Source: Prunus persica (taxonomy: Eukaryota > Streptophyta > Magnoliopsida > Rosales > Rosaceae). From it: DNA of 64,000 bases. The position numbers and the translations under genes were made by a program. The stretch is from positions 19,207,548 to 19,271,547 of the forward strand of contig NC_034016.1 in NCBI RefSeq assembly GCF_000346465.2, given 5' to 3'. The first letter of the stretch is position 1. Every line of letters starts with the position of its first letter. A model generated the notes under the pieces. The model was not told the origin of the DNA. It ran no database searches and saw only the letters and a program-made list of their open reading frames with translations. Below are positions 48,261 through 60,718 of this stretch, in pieces.

Positions 48261-48590
48261 TTAATTTGGGTAAACGTGGTTACTCTTCTTGGTGTTGGAT
48301 GTTTTGGGCTTGTCCTGGGTTTCAGAGACTCCAGATTCAGAAGCCATGGAAGGACAAACATGGAGTATCTGATCAAGCATCATGCTCTTTACTAACCTCC
48401 TCTTTGCCGGAATTACACTCCCTGGTTTTGGTTTGAACCATGGCTCCTCCTCCCTCTCAGTCTTGTTCTCGTGGGCTGTGATTTCTTGAGATGGCGTCAG
48501 CTCCTTATTTGGCTCTTTATTGCCCCCCACGTACTTATCTTCCATATCTTGGGTCAAGTTCAATGCCATCTCTCCTTGTTTTGATAACAA
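48261..48590 (-). CDS. Small basic protein, family member H (109 aa)
   Basis: Intronless, with a long polar N-terminus (to about residue 50). The core is W-F-K-P-K-P-G-S-V-I-P-A-K-R-R-L-V-K-S-M-M (about 51-71), followed by D-Q-I-L-H-V and a Ser/Lys-rich tail ending N-H-V-Y-P-N, a shortened form of the YPSPP tail. An inner Met at residue 8 or 16 could be the start. On the minus strand TATAAATAC is at 48692-48700, about 100 bp upstream, replacing the TATTTAAAC of its relatives. The leader has GAGAGA tracts. Function unknown. Confidence 0.75.
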   Translation of the reverse strand: MLSKQGEMALNLTQDMEDKYVGGNKEPNKELTPSQEITAHENKTEREEEPWFKPKPGSVIPAKRRLVKSMMLDQILHVCPSMASESGVSETQDKPKTSNTKKSNHVYPN

Positions 48591-48699
48591 AGAGATGAAG
48601 ATGGTGAAGAGATTTAGAGAGAGAAACAGCAGAGAGAAGAGTTCAGAGAAAAGTTGAAAAATATGATGAATTGCATGAGGATTAGACTAGAGTATTTAT

Positions 48700-50640
48700 A
48701 AACCGGATTGGAATTAAAGTTCCAAGTCTGTTATTACGAGTTTCACCCCTTTAGAAAAAAAAAAAATTGTAAAACATGATGTGTTGAAATTTTGTCCAAT
48801 TTAACAAGTTCAGTCTTAGTATTTATAAGTAGTTCATCTAACATCGGCCATAATATAAATTCAATTTAATTGAAAATATCCAGTTTAAATCGAGTCATCA
48901 AACGACACGGACCAGCACAAGACTTGGTAACTAACAATGAAATCATGTTATTATGTCTGAAACCGCACATGATATATTGTAGGTTTTGGTGTTTGTCATT
49001 TCTCAACCTTATTAGTGTCAGACTTAGAGTGAATAATAAAGGGGTTTTTGATGGATGCATGGGATTTTACATTGTGGGACGCAACCATTGACGTAAAGTT
49101 AAAGCGTGCGACTGAACAATGTCTTTGTCTCTTCTTTAGTTTTCACTAATTTATTGTATTTTTAAAGGGAATGAAAGAATGATAACAATGTGATTAGTAA
49201 TAGTAAATTCAATGAAAATGGAAAAGAAAATCATAATAATTAATATGACTATCATAACAAGGAAAATGCTAGAGATACCTACTAATTACATCAATTTTGA
49301 ATCCTAACCGATGTGACAATATTTTATTTGCTATAAATATATAAAGTCGAAAGTAGACTATTAGGTCATGTTTGGTATCCTACTCAATAAAGTAAATTTA
49401 AAAATTATGATTCTTTTTTAAAACATGAGTTTTCAAATAGTGATTTTAAGATCTAAGAACTTGATCCAACAAAAAAAAAAGATCTAAAAACTTGTTTGGT
49501 ATTGAACTCCAAACTATTTTTAAGATCTAAAAAAATTAAAATTAAAATCAAAAAAATCAAAAACCCTAGAGTCCCAAATTGAAATTAACAAAAGAAAAGG
49601 AGAGACGAGAGTGGGAGGAGGAAGAGATAGAGATGAGATGAGAGAGGGAGGAGAGAGAAAAAAAAACTATAAAACTTCACTTTTGTTGTTTTTAATAATG
49701 AGGGTGTTTTTGAGTTTTTAAAAATGGGCCTACCAAACGGATTTTTGTGGTTTAAAACTTAAAATCTGTTTTTGAGTTTATAAAATTGAGTCAATACCAA
49801 ACATGCCCTAATTTTTTGAAACTTAAAAAGAAAACAAATGAAACGATAATAATATAAGAGTGGATATTAATCATATACATATAACATTATGGCGCGTAAA
49901 AAGTTCATCATCGGCTTACTCTCGATTGGGATGAGGGACTAATAAACAAAATAAATAAAATAAAAGTTATAAAGCCTTTTCGGGTTTGCCCAAGCTAAAG
50001 CACTACACTTTCGGCCTTGAGCAGTAATGCTTTACATACTTTTCATTTCTTTCTTAAGAAGGTCCCAATTTGTTCATGGATACGTACATGAAGTTCATTA
50101 GGGTTGGAATTAAAAATTCAAAACGTGACGCCTTCCGAAGCCAGGGATAGTGTATGAGTGTACCCTAAAGCAATCATGTAAACGCAAGATGGAATCATCT
50201 GATCCATTTACCACCGACTGGTTTAGCTTTTTTGAAGCCACTAAGCGAGAGCTTTAGATTTCCTCTTCCATATGTTTGTTGCACGAGCTTTAGCTTTTTA
50301 TGCCACTAAGCTTTTTTCTTCAACATGTTAATCTAAGCTTACCACTTAATTGTGTTTTATTTTTATTTAATCACTGAGACAAAAGCGCACAATGAGGTGG
50401 CTCCACAATGAAAAATGTTGGCGTGACTTGTGGATATTGACTTACTTTCCTTACACACCAAGAATTCCTATTATTAAATTATTTTAAGTGGCTTTTTCCC
50501 TTTTCTGCCTCTCTCTAACATTAATGATGATGTTGATACAAACAAACGTGCTAATTAAATGTCCATGTCTCATCTAAGAACTTTGAACATATTGAAAGCA
50601 AGTGATGGTGACTGGCTTGGCTTCTTTTTAGGTGAAGAAA
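48700..50640. other. Gene-poor duplicated stretch
   Basis: 48970-49660 matches 43330-44080. A PIF/Harbinger-like element, related to 28962-29405, starts near 49375 and ends near 49812 (ACCAAACATGCCC). No gene seen. Confidence 0.6.
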
Positions 50641-50685
50641 TAGGGCTAACGCCCAACAAAGAAATTAAATAATGATTTGAGGCCT

Positions 50686-50835
50686 TTAGACTCTAAATAA
50701 ATTTTCATTAAGAAAAGATCTAATACTATCAAGAGAATTATGGAAAGTTGACAGACCCAACTCAAGACACGAACCTAATTTAATTAATCTATCTGCCACA
50801 ATATTGTATTCACGATATACATGATGAATATAACA
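50686..50835 (-). pseudogene. LINE RNase H domain scrap
   Basis: It reads H-V-Y-R-E-Y-N-I-V-A-D-R-L-I-K-L-G-S and continues to a natural stop (R-V-stop at 50686). This is the typical C-terminus of plant LINE RNase H domains. A stop lies just upstream, and the rest is missing. Confidence 0.7.
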
Positions 50836-51315
50836 AATTCAATTTTTATTTACAAAGGATTGGCTTCTTTTTAAAGTAAGTAAAATACTCACGTAGTTAA
50901 TGTAATGGAAAGGTACCCTTCGCAGTTTGCATATAAATTATTAATTGTAGCTTTTCTTTAATAAAAGATATCTAACAGTGATTCTGTTCTAATAATGTTG
51001 AAGAAGGTGAGTGTGGCTTTGAGACTTCCCATTAAGCTTCACCTTGTTATATATTCATGCGTATCTATCTTTCTTTGGCCTGAGTTCTTTTCCAATCAAA
51101 ATTAGCATCAATCCAATTGACTAAATCATCAAATCTACAAGTTGCCAACAAAATTCAAAAGCCACAGTAAGTTTTTTTGATACAAGCGACTCGAATACAG
51201 GACTTCAATACAACTGCATTATATACATTGAAGCAAAACACCATGGTGACCAATTGGGTAAAACTTCAATCCAAGACAAGACTTTTCTTTTTGCAATACA
51301 ACACTTGTATTTTGT

Positions 51316-51319
<4 letters not shown>

Positions 51320-51365
<46 letters not shown>
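51320..51365. repeat. (CT)n microsatellite
   Basis: An uninterrupted CT run of about 23 units, in a segment paralogous to that with the CT run at 54054-54133. Confidence 0.95.
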
Positions 51366-51367
<2 letters not shown>

Positions 51368-51369
51368 GT

Positions 51370-52450
51370 AATTGATTTATTATGCATTGGTCTAATGGAA
51401 TTGGACCCACAATAAGTTCTTTGCTTTAGCTCCAACAAGAAGTGACCCCAACATCTCCCCCCCATGCATGCATTGGTTTCAATTTTTTATTTTTTATTTT
51501 CAATTGGAATTGGCAATTTCACCCGTGGTGCTATAGTAAAGGGTAAGGGCAGACACTATTTGCGTAAATAGTGATTGCCCTATCCTTTTAATTTTGCTTT
51601 TTCACCTATTGTCATGTCAAACTAAGGACAATTACTATTTATATGAGATTAATTTTATTTATATGTAAAAAAACAAATATTTCTTAATGTTTTTGAATTA
51701 TTCAGAATTTTTTTCAATTTTTTATAAAAAAATTTACGTTGACGTCATCGTCCTTAGACAATAGCTATTCTTGCCTTCGGCACCCAAGCTTGGTGAAGCC
51801 TACCATCTGTATGGGCTAGATTGCTGCGTTGGAAATAATTTTTGAGACCTAATGGGCATTTTGTTTGGACTAGACTGCTAGAGTAGAAATGCCCTTATTG
51901 ATCATCAATTTGATGGTGGCCCAAGTTCGCTTTAAAGTACCCTTAATTTGGTTGCTTAATTAGTAATATCCTTTTTTATTTGGCGGCAAAAGAGTACCCT
52001 TAGATTTATCCTAGGAAAATTTAAGAAAAAAGATTACAGGACAAAAGCCAAACACACAATTAGAATTAACACCCTTTTGGATTAATTTGTCTGATTAATT
52101 TGTCTGGATATATAAATTAAACCAATCAATTGTACATTGTCCATTCATCCCCAAAACCAAAAGCCAGATTAAAAGAGTGCATACATGATCATATTCATTA
52201 ACAGCAAAAAACTTAATTACATCCTATAGGAATTAAACGGGGCATTAAGCTTTTAATTCTAGGGAAAGAACATGGAAAATTATGTTATAAAACTGAGTTT
52301 CCTAGTCACTAATTGGTGAGTATTGACCAATTGATTCTAACTGACTTATTAAAATTCATTAGATTAATTTAATAGTTAATATTTATTTAAATACGTGTAA
52401 ATATACCGATATTAAATACAAGGGCGAGATTCGATAATTCGATATAATTG
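51370..52450. other. Intergenic stretch, nothing recognised
   Basis: AT-rich. 50970-51290 and 52460-52600 contain pieces of the 3' flank of the 31.8-36.7 kb tandem units. Confidence 0.5.
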
Positions 52451-52598
52451 TCATCACTTATATAAATTTTTTTTTATACAAGTGACGCAAAGTAAATGTT
52501 GTTAACACTGCTGCATTATATATATTGAAGTTCGAAGGGGAAACTGGAATAACATTGAAGCAAAACACCAACTATGGTGACCAATTGGGTAAAACTTC

Positions 52599-54018
52599 TG
52601 TGAAGACCCGTATTTTTCAAAAATATATGAAGAATAAATATTTTGCTGCCTATTTAGTTATATATTTAAATTGATTATATATATATATATAGTTGTTTTA
52701 CCATTTTAATAATTATATGTATTTTATTATATTAAATATGTATATAAGAAGCATGAAGTAGATAACATAAGCTGGAGGTGGCACCATTTCTTGGTTGCTT
52801 AAGGGACGTGTAAACACATAAGGTTGTTGCCTTGCTATCCAAGTGGCTAGCTGGCTTTACTTCATTAAAATATTATCCTAATACCAAATGTTAGCACTTA
52901 TCCTCAACCTCCAAACATGTCAACCAATGATAGACTGATAGTTGCCGCCTTTATTCTAGTATAAATACAGAGTTTGCATTTACAAATGGTTTACTACATC
53001 TAGAGAAAGGCATGCATAGTTTGCATGAGAAACGAGAGACAAATAGCGGTCGAGATAAAAAGAAAGAGAGAGTGGTAATAATATTCTTGGAGGAGTTAGA
53101 GGTTGGAGCTTGTGTTTTCTTAACTTGGAGTTAGCTTTCAAAACGAGATAGGGATTTTTTGGTGACCTTTTACAAAGATTGATCTAATTAAATTTCGTGA
53201 GTAATATATTATACATGATATTATTATTTGATTATTATTGATATTGGGTGTTTAAGTGTTGTTAATTATCATTATATCATTTTATTAATATTGACATGAT
53301 CATATGTTATGAGTGATAGCTGGAATTCTTGGATTGATAAAGAAATTATGGAAAAGAAGGTAATAGGAAGGATCTTTTGTGTAGTTGAGTTTGACCATTG
53401 TAGAGACCATGTTCAGGTGAGCCCATGTGCACAGTAGACTAGGAAATCGGCGATATAATTTTCGATTGGGTAATTTGGGCTTGGAGATCAATAGTGTAGA
53501 CAAGACGACTAACAAAAGGAGAATTATGGGATGATTGAAATGGGTGTTAGTTTATATAAATGGGCATTCGGGATCAAGTGGTATAAGCATGGTATGTGAC
53601 GTGCAGGTCTGCTTGTCCAGTTATATGAATTAACGGGAATAGATGAAGAGCATTCATGCATTATTATTATTAATGTGATATTTGGCTGTGTGATTGCATG
53701 TCACTTAATTTAGTTATATCAATCTACTGTGGCAAGGTCTCATGTCCCAACTGAGTGGTGGTTGCTCATCCTTCACCCTGTTTAATTTTTCAGATGAATT
53801 AGTGGGCAAGTCAAGGACTAAACCAGTTGAGGCTGAATTAGATGAGAATGATAGAGCTTTATTTATTTCTTGTAAAGTTGTAAGATTTTGGAGCTATTTT
53901 TATAAGAGAAATTTTATTTTAAACCCATGTTTCGGCTTTTTTTAATTTAATTTTAGTTTTTATTTTCTCAAACACCGGGCTCGGGGTTTCCACCGACCCC
54001 CGGGTCTAGGGCATGACA
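52599..54018 (+). mobile_element. Solo LTR of a Ty3/gypsy-like retrotransposon (1420 bp)
   Basis: Begins TGTGAAGACCCG and ends GGGCATGACA (TG...CA), flanked by a perfect 5-bp duplication ACTTC at 52594-52598 and 54019-54023. A TATA box (TATAAATA) lies near 52960. The paralogous unoccupied sequence is seen at about 51265-51275. There is no internal retroelement domain, so it is a solo LTR. The gypsy assignment is an impression from the termini. Confidence 0.85.
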
Positions 54019-54049
54019 ACTTCAATCCTAGACAGACTTTTTATTTTGT

Positions 54050-54053
<4 letters not shown>

Positions 54054-54133
<80 letters not shown>
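54054..54133. repeat. (CT)n microsatellite
   Basis: About 40 CT units. Confidence 0.95.
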
Positions 54134-54136
<3 letters not shown>

Positions 54137-54925
54137 GGTTAATTGATTTTTTATGCATTGGTCTAATGCAAATATGCCCAAGTTAGTATGAACTTGTTGA
54201 AGTTGACTAGCTTAAAAGAGGTGAAAGGTATAAAGGAAACAGTCAGTCAAAGAGCTGTAGACAAGTTGACTGGGCTCTGGCACTCGAGCAGCAAATAGGT
54301 GTCTTGAGTGGACGCAGACGCTCGAGCTGGAGGCGCGGATCCTTGGCAAATTAGGATAGATTTCTTCCTAGTATTGAGGGTTCTTTAAATCTCATATTCC
54401 TTGTATGATTGTACTAAAGTCCTATATCATATAAATAGGTACTTTAACTCTAGGTTTTAATAATGTGAGAAAATTAAGGCATTAAATTGGGTTTGAGCAA
54501 AAGGTGTGAGAAAAAAAGAGTTAGGGTGGGGTTCTGCATTGTAACCAAAGAGGTTTTTTCATACTAGTGAATTTCTAGGGGATCGCCGAAGAGGACGCAG
54601 GCACAACGCCGAACCTTCATAAATTATTATGTGTCTGTGTGTGTGTGTTTACTTTTCTGGTTCGCCTGTGCTTTATCTTTGCTTGACTTGTATGTGATAG
54701 TTGCGTAATCCATCAACAACAAGGTCTTGGAGTGTTTTTCACAACACTTTGCTCCTCCAATTTCTTTCTTTGCTCTTGAAGATTTGCTAGATATGGTTGT
54801 TTTGTTTGTCCCTCGTCCCCTACTTGACAAACATGAAAAAGAGATAAAATCCAAAAGGCAAGCATATACATGACATTTCAAAGAAGACAAATATCCGACT
54901 GGGCCCTATTTCATAGAGGCCGGAA

Positions 54926-56310
54926 TTGATCGAGCAATGCAAAACTGTAGGGAGTTTTTAGATGCTAAGGCCAAATCTCCGGTGCCTTTTGGGGACGCTT
55001 CAGTTGATCCAAACTTTCTTTCTCAAGGTGGAGGCCTCCAATGTCAAACTATGTGAAAATAAATTTTGATGGAGCTTGGAAAAATGACTCGCATTTGGCA
55101 GGGTTGGGTATAGTTGCTAGAAATGCTACCGGATCTTTTTGTGGTGGTTTAGCAACTCCATTCCATTGCAACTTGGCTCTGGTTGCAGAGGCAGCTGCTG
55201 GCCTTTGCGCTTTCAAATTTTCTATGAATCATATGTCACATCCGGGGATCGGCTCCGCCGTAGCACGATATTGTCCTCTTTGGGCCCCCCTTTCTGCCCT
55301 CACAATTTTGTTTCTGGGAACTCACGAGCAACTTCCCAATGGGTCACCCATCCTTGGATTGCTCTGGCCCCAACTCACTTAACTTCCGAGTTCCCCTGAC
55401 TCCAAAACAAGTGAGCTCTCAAAAGGCCTCGTGCTAGATGGAAACGGACATGTACATATAAGGCACATCACCCCCTCTCCGTTGGTCGATGTGGGATGTT
55501 ACAATCCATCCCTCTTAGAGGCCCGACGTCCTCATCGGCACACTCGCACCATACGACAAAGTGGCTCTGATACCAAATTGTTATATCCCGGGATCGGCTC
55601 CGCCGTAGCACGATATTGTCCACTTTGGGCCCCCCTCCCTGCCCTCACGGTTTTGTTTTTGGGAACTCACGAGCAACTTCCCAGTAGGTCACCCATTTTG
55701 GGATTGCTCTGGCCTCAACTCGCTTAACTTCGGAGTTCCCATGATTCTAAAGCCAGTGAGCTCCCAAAAGGCCTCGTGCTAGATGGAAGCGGGCATGTAC
55801 ATATAAGACACATCACCCTCTCTCCGTTGGTCGATATGGGATGTTACATCATAATTTCACATACATTATTCTCGAGACGAATTTGAAGATTCTGGTGGAA
55901 GGAGTCAGAGGAGGAGAAAAAAAATGGTGTTTGGGCTATCCAACCTCTTATGGATGAGTTTAAGAAGATCTCTATTTGTTTTAGATCTGTTCTTTGGAGC
56001 TGGGTGCCAAGGAAATTGAACCGCGCAGCGCACAAGGCTGCATCGATTGGAATCAGAGCGGAGCAATAGGAAAGTTGGGATGTCAGGCCACCTCCGTCTC
56101 TTGTGGGAGTTCTAATGGCCTCTCTTGTCCTCCATGGAGGTTTTCATAAAGAATTGTTGCTTTAGTTTTGCTCTTTTGTGACTTTGGCTATTTGTCTCGG
56201 CTCTCTGTATGGAGCTTAGTTTAGCCTCTCTCTTGTTTGTTGTGTTTTATTGGCGCTATTTTAGCGTTCAGTTTAATGAAGTTCTTATTCAGACCGAAAA
56301 ATAAAAAACC
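54926..56310 (+). mobile_element. 5'-truncated LINE interrupted by a TRIM
   Basis: RNase H domain pieces: K-I-N-F-D-G-A-W...L-G-I-V-A-R-N...A-L-V-A-E-A-A-A at about 55055-55210, and after the TRIM W-S-W-V-P-R-K-L-N-R-A-A-H-K-A-A-S to a stop at 56067-56069. A frameshift lies before K-I-N-F-D at about 55028-55040, and stops occur after the TRIM. An A-rich tail ends near 56310. The flanks match 37420-38020, showing the LINE inserted into a duplicate of that segment. Confidence 0.85.
55234..55848 (-). mobile_element. TRIM retrotransposon (615 bp), complete
   Basis: Two 270-bp LTRs (55234-55503 and 55579-55848) surround a 75-bp internal region, with a 5-bp target duplication TCATA at 55229-55233 and 55849-55853. 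Read on the minus strand the LTR starts TGTAACATCCC. The internal region opens with TGGTATCAGAGC (55564-55575), complementary to initiator Met tRNA, and a purine-rich tract precedes the other LTR. No coding capacity, as is typical for TRIMs. Confidence 0.93.
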
Positions 56311-56419
56311 AAAAAAACCTCCCAATACATGTCATGTCATGTTTTACTTTGTGTAAGGCCTCATTCGATTCTCGGAGAACATTTTAGAAAATCCGGATAA
56401 AGTTTGAAATATTCAAACC

Positions 56420-58900
56420 ATATGGGGATGATTAATTAGATTGGATTTCAAGTAAAATCTCCAAAACCAACTTAATTGGATAATCACAATGCAGAAGGTT
56501 CTCTAAACTTCATGTATTATATTTATTGTCGGGGGCATGCATTTCTAACTATAAATACTTGTAATATGTGGAGTTGCAACGAACAAATTTGTGAGTTTGA
56601 TTTGAGTATTCAAATAAAGTTAGTGCGGATCTCTCTTTCATAAGTGTCTTTCTCTATGTTAAGAGTTTGTTTGCTTCGTTCTTCTAGTTCTCTACTTGTT
56701 AGGGCGGCACTAGAAGCAGAGTTTCGGGGTTTTCAGGTCTCTCCTAGCCACTTGGGAGACAGTGGACCTATCTATTTTCCATCTCAATTCTGTTCTCGAA
56801 GAATTTTAGGGATGTGCATTGGTTCCATCACCTTACGCTGCATCACATTGTCATCAGTCATTTGTATCACCCCGGCAAGCAACAAATTATATCCAAGTAG
56901 AACATAGGAATCGTTCTAGAAGATTGTTCCATAAAAAAGACAGATGGCTTTGACAGAAGCCAGTGATTATAGTTGCAAGGTGAGGCTGGTTTGGACTTTT
57001 AATTAGAATAATAAATAATCGAAAATAAAGAAGTGGGATATAGAAAAGAGGAATCAGATTCTGTGCAAAAAATTAGCTACATATCCGTTGTGTTAATTAA
57101 TTAGAAATATAAAGCATCTTCCTCGTGAAATATCAAACATTAAATTTGAATTTGATAATTTATATTGCAATTTAACATGTAATAGAGAGAGTTTTACATT
57201 CTTCTCGACTTGTCAAATTAAAATGTTATTTTATTACGTAATGTACTAGTTTATTACTTTCTAGATACGTTGATTGAAAATAAATAATTATATTATATTA
57301 TATTATTAAATCCCTCCTCCTACAACTCTCACCAAAGTTTATATTCCTCGTATCATATTATAAAGCGAATTACATCACACATTAAAAAACAAAAAAATTG
57401 TAAGTCTAAAACAAAACTTTTGTATTTCATGTTTAGTTTTTAACTTCTTTTTTCTCATTAATTAATTAATTAATTTATTGATATATGTGTGATGGGAGGG
57501 GCAGAGAATTCATTTCCCCACTGAAAGAGGGGATGAGGAGCCACCAATTTGAATATTACAAATATGTAGGCCAAAATAGGGGACAAAACTTTAACGAGAA
57601 TAGAAATAGAAACGATATATCCTTCCTTGATTTGACCCATTGCCATTCCTAACTCTATACAAAGACTTTGGGTCTTTATTGTTGGTACACTATCGATAAT
57701 ATGTTGATATTATTATAGTTAGAAAAAGCGTTCCAACATATTATCGATATATTTTTGCAAAGATAGATAAATAAAGACCTTTTTTATTTTTAAATCAATA
57801 CATTGACAGTTTTCCACATCCTTTTCTTCTTCAATCAACTTAATAATTAAAACTTTTTTTTTAGAACAATTGATTAATGTGTTGATATACACACAAGCTA
57901 ATTACCTAGTACGGACAATTTTCCCCAACTTCCATGAACGTGCATATCAATAAGATTAATTTGATGATGAAAGTAGCAAGGTACCAGCAAAGACTTTTAA
58001 CATCAAACATTTTCTTGAAGGCTCATTTGGGTTGAGTCGTTGTCAGTGTCATTGTTTTCATTGTTTTTGGCTGTTATGTTGGCACAACAAAAGTAGGCGG
58101 ACTTCGTCAGTGAAGGAAAAAATGTGATAAATTTCAGACTCTGTGTCCTTACTTTCCCAATCCCCCTAAATGCCAGCCAGAAAAATCCTTGTCCCATCAA
58201 AAGGACATCTCCATATCAAATAGACTTTTCTTTGTATATCAGGTGAATATCTTTAGATGATGGCTTATATATTCTTTCTTGACATGGAAAAAACAAAGAA
58301 CGAAAAGTCTCCAAAATCTCGTAGATTTCTGGTTTTATTATTTTATTATTATTTATATAAAAAAATATAAGTTTCACATCGAAAACTTGATTACATACAA
58401 TACAATATATAATAAATAATAAATAATTTCACTACTAATATTACTGAAGCTTTCAACACTTATTGAATTTGGTAAGTGGTTAAATTGAAAATAATATCAA
58501 TATTACTAGTAATAAACTATTAACTTGTATTTTTAAAATTCAACATGATATCATAACAGATTGATTGATTTGACTGCTGCGTCTATTAAGAAGAAGCAGC
58601 AAAATGAATAGTATAAAGGAAAGAAGGCGGACCACAAAGGACTAATTGGCCAAGAAAGTCCATGGACTTCAATAGACAACTTTGTTGTCCACATTAAAGA
58701 AAGAAAAAAATCAACTTTTCCTTGAGGAAATTACCCTACAAGTCTACACATTCTTTCTCCATCTCCCTGAGTCTTTACATAGTAGGAATTATAAGCATCA
58801 AGCAATTTACAGAGTAGATATTATAAGCAGATCATTAATCTATTAATTAACAAGCCAGATTACATAATAAAATACTTGCGGGCGCACACACGCACACACA
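56420..58900. other. Decayed duplicate of the member G region, no gene left
   Basis: 56430-56490 and 56990-57100 match the two flanks of member G (37970-38020 and 38430-38540), but no family gene lies between. 57770-58250 contains pieces of 38760 and 44870-45060. An 87-codon frame at 56644-56907 has no domain that I recognise. Confidence 0.55.
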
Positions 58901-58960
58901 CACACACTATATTTTATATACGGTAGCTTAATAAATTCCCGCTTAGAGCGGTGACATGAA

Positions 58961-59167
58961 TCAGCAACAAAAAATCCTCCTCATCACTGACCTCCTCCTT
59001 GGTGGAATTACAGTGGCAGTAGCAGTAGCAGTTGTGTTTGGTCTGGAGCTGCATGGCTTAGTGTCGTTGTTGTCGACCATTTCTTCAGTTCTGTGGCACT
59101 GGTCATCTTCCCCATTTGAGAATTTCAGGTTCAACGCCTTCCCTGCACCTGAATTTGCCATTGCCAC
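58961..59167 (-). CDS. Small basic protein, family member I (68 aa, short C-terminus)
   Basis: Intronless. A polar, partly acidic N-terminus is followed by a repeated Ala-Thr run (A-T-A-T-A-T-V), then the core V-I-P-P-R-R-R-S-V-M-R-R-I-F and a stop after two Cys. The upstream F-K-P-K part is weak (S-S-R-P-N), and the amphipathic segment and tail of other members are missing, so it is the most diverged member and perhaps truncated. The TATTTAAAC box lies at 59264-59272, 97 bp upstream. Function unknown. Confidence 0.65.
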   Translation of the reverse strand: MAMANSGAGKALNLKFSNGEDDQCHRTEEMVDNNDTKPCSSRPNTTATATATVIPPRRRSVMRRIFCC

Positions 59168-59279
59168 TATTTCTCTTTTTTATTAGAGAGAATGTGTGTG
59201 TGTGTGTTTGTGCACTAGTGCTGCTAATTGTGTGTTAACCCTTAAACCTCCCCTTAGGAGAGAGTTTAAATAGACTAGA

Positions 59280-60200
59280 ACTGGGGCAGAAAAAAAGAAG
59301 TGGATTCTTACGTAAGCCGTGACGCATGCAACAATGGTGATTCTTAAGTAAGAAATAGACATAGTAAATTAACCAAATATATAAATGTTATTATATATAC
59401 GTATAAAATGTAACACTTGTATTAGTGATAATGGTTAAACTATAGTATAGTGATGTTTAGGACTTGACTGGGCCAGCTGGTCTTGTCAAGGTACATTGAT
59501 CAACAGTCCACATAATTTGATCGCTTTCATAATTAATTTGCTTAAAAACAATTGATCATGGCGATATTCTAAACTAATCCACTTATTTTTCAAATTTCTC
59601 TCATTAATCCGACCATTTCCGATTTTGTAATCATGATTAGAAGTGGGACAGAAAATAAAATATTTTTGGGTATTTTACCATTTGCTTTATTACAAATTCT
59701 CTCTGGAAGTTTTTGTGACAAAAATGAATGGGAAATGGGTTGGTGTTACATCAAACAGCCAACATTTCAAGAGAATAAGTATGAGACCAACAAATATATA
59801 TTAATATATTTATTAGTAAATAAATATTTAACATGGAGAGATCATTATTTAACCCTACTCGTTAATTGTTTGTTTAATTTTATCTTTGGGCCAAAGCCCA
59901 AAACAACAAAGCAACCAAAAGAGGCCCAACAAAGGGAGGCAGGTAAAAGGCCTTTGAGCCCAACTCCTAACTTGAGTCCACACCACTACTCCAAAAAAGG
60001 GTGCAGTAGCAAATGATAGAGACAGCCACAACTCTCCATCTGCCAAGCTTAGCTTAGTCCCAGATAATTAAGGAGCTCATAATTTGGTTTAAAATAAACA
60101 AAAACATAATTTTATTAAATTAAGACACGTCTTTTTTCTTCTGTTCTTTTCTTTGAGTACGTAAATAATAGTAAAAAAAATATATACATAACCAGAGAGC
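59280..60200. other. Intergenic stretch with a duplicated block
   Basis: 59860-60130 matches 63440-63780 in the same order ('AAAAGAGGCCCA', 'GGCCTTTGAGCCCA', 'GAGCTCATAATTTGG'), probably an old transposon-derived repeat. No gene seen. Confidence 0.55.
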
Positions 60201-60205
60201 TTCCA

Positions 60206-60572
60206 TTGAGGGATCCCTCAAATAAGCTTATTTGAGGGACACCCCTTGTAGGCCCCACTCCGGATTGTATTTCACTAATCCAAACCGTCTATTTTGTAAA
60301 TACTCATTCAAAGATCATCTCTACAAAAAATCACTTGAATCCGATATCATGTGACCACTCAATTGAGTTATTGAAATTTTAGTACTTTTCTTAAAGCACC
60401 GTGTTCATTGATTTTGTAAGACACAATTGGATGTCGAAACGGTTTCCGATTTGTCTAATTTTTTGTAAGGATGATCTATGAATGAATACCTAAAAAATAG
60501 ATGGTTTGGATTATTGGGAAAAGAATTGTAAGGTACCCTAAAGGGCGTCCTTTTATTTGAGGAATCCCTCAA
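60206..60572. mobile_element. MITE-like element (about 367 bp)
   Basis: Inverted ends TTGAGGGATCCCTCAAATAA and, reverse complemented from the right, TTGAGGGATTCCTCAAATAA. At the left end 60215-60238 is a perfect 24-bp palindrome. Target duplication not resolved, so the superfamily is unassigned. Confidence 0.65.
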
Positions 60573-60674
60573 TAGAAAGGGACTGTATACATAACCAAGG
60601 AAAGATACAAACATTGGCACTTGTCTTTTCCTTTGCAGCTTGCATGTAAATTACTCGGATGCTCTCTTATGGGA

Positions 60675-60679
<5 letters not shown>

Positions 60680-60717
<38 letters not shown>
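60680..60717. repeat. (GA)n microsatellite
   Basis: Uninterrupted GA run. Confidence 0.95.

Positions 60718-60718
<1 letters not shown>

Noticed and set aside
55139..55727. Frames repeating V-A-R-Y-C-P-L-W-A-P-L
   Set aside because: They are the two LTRs of the TRIM read as protein.
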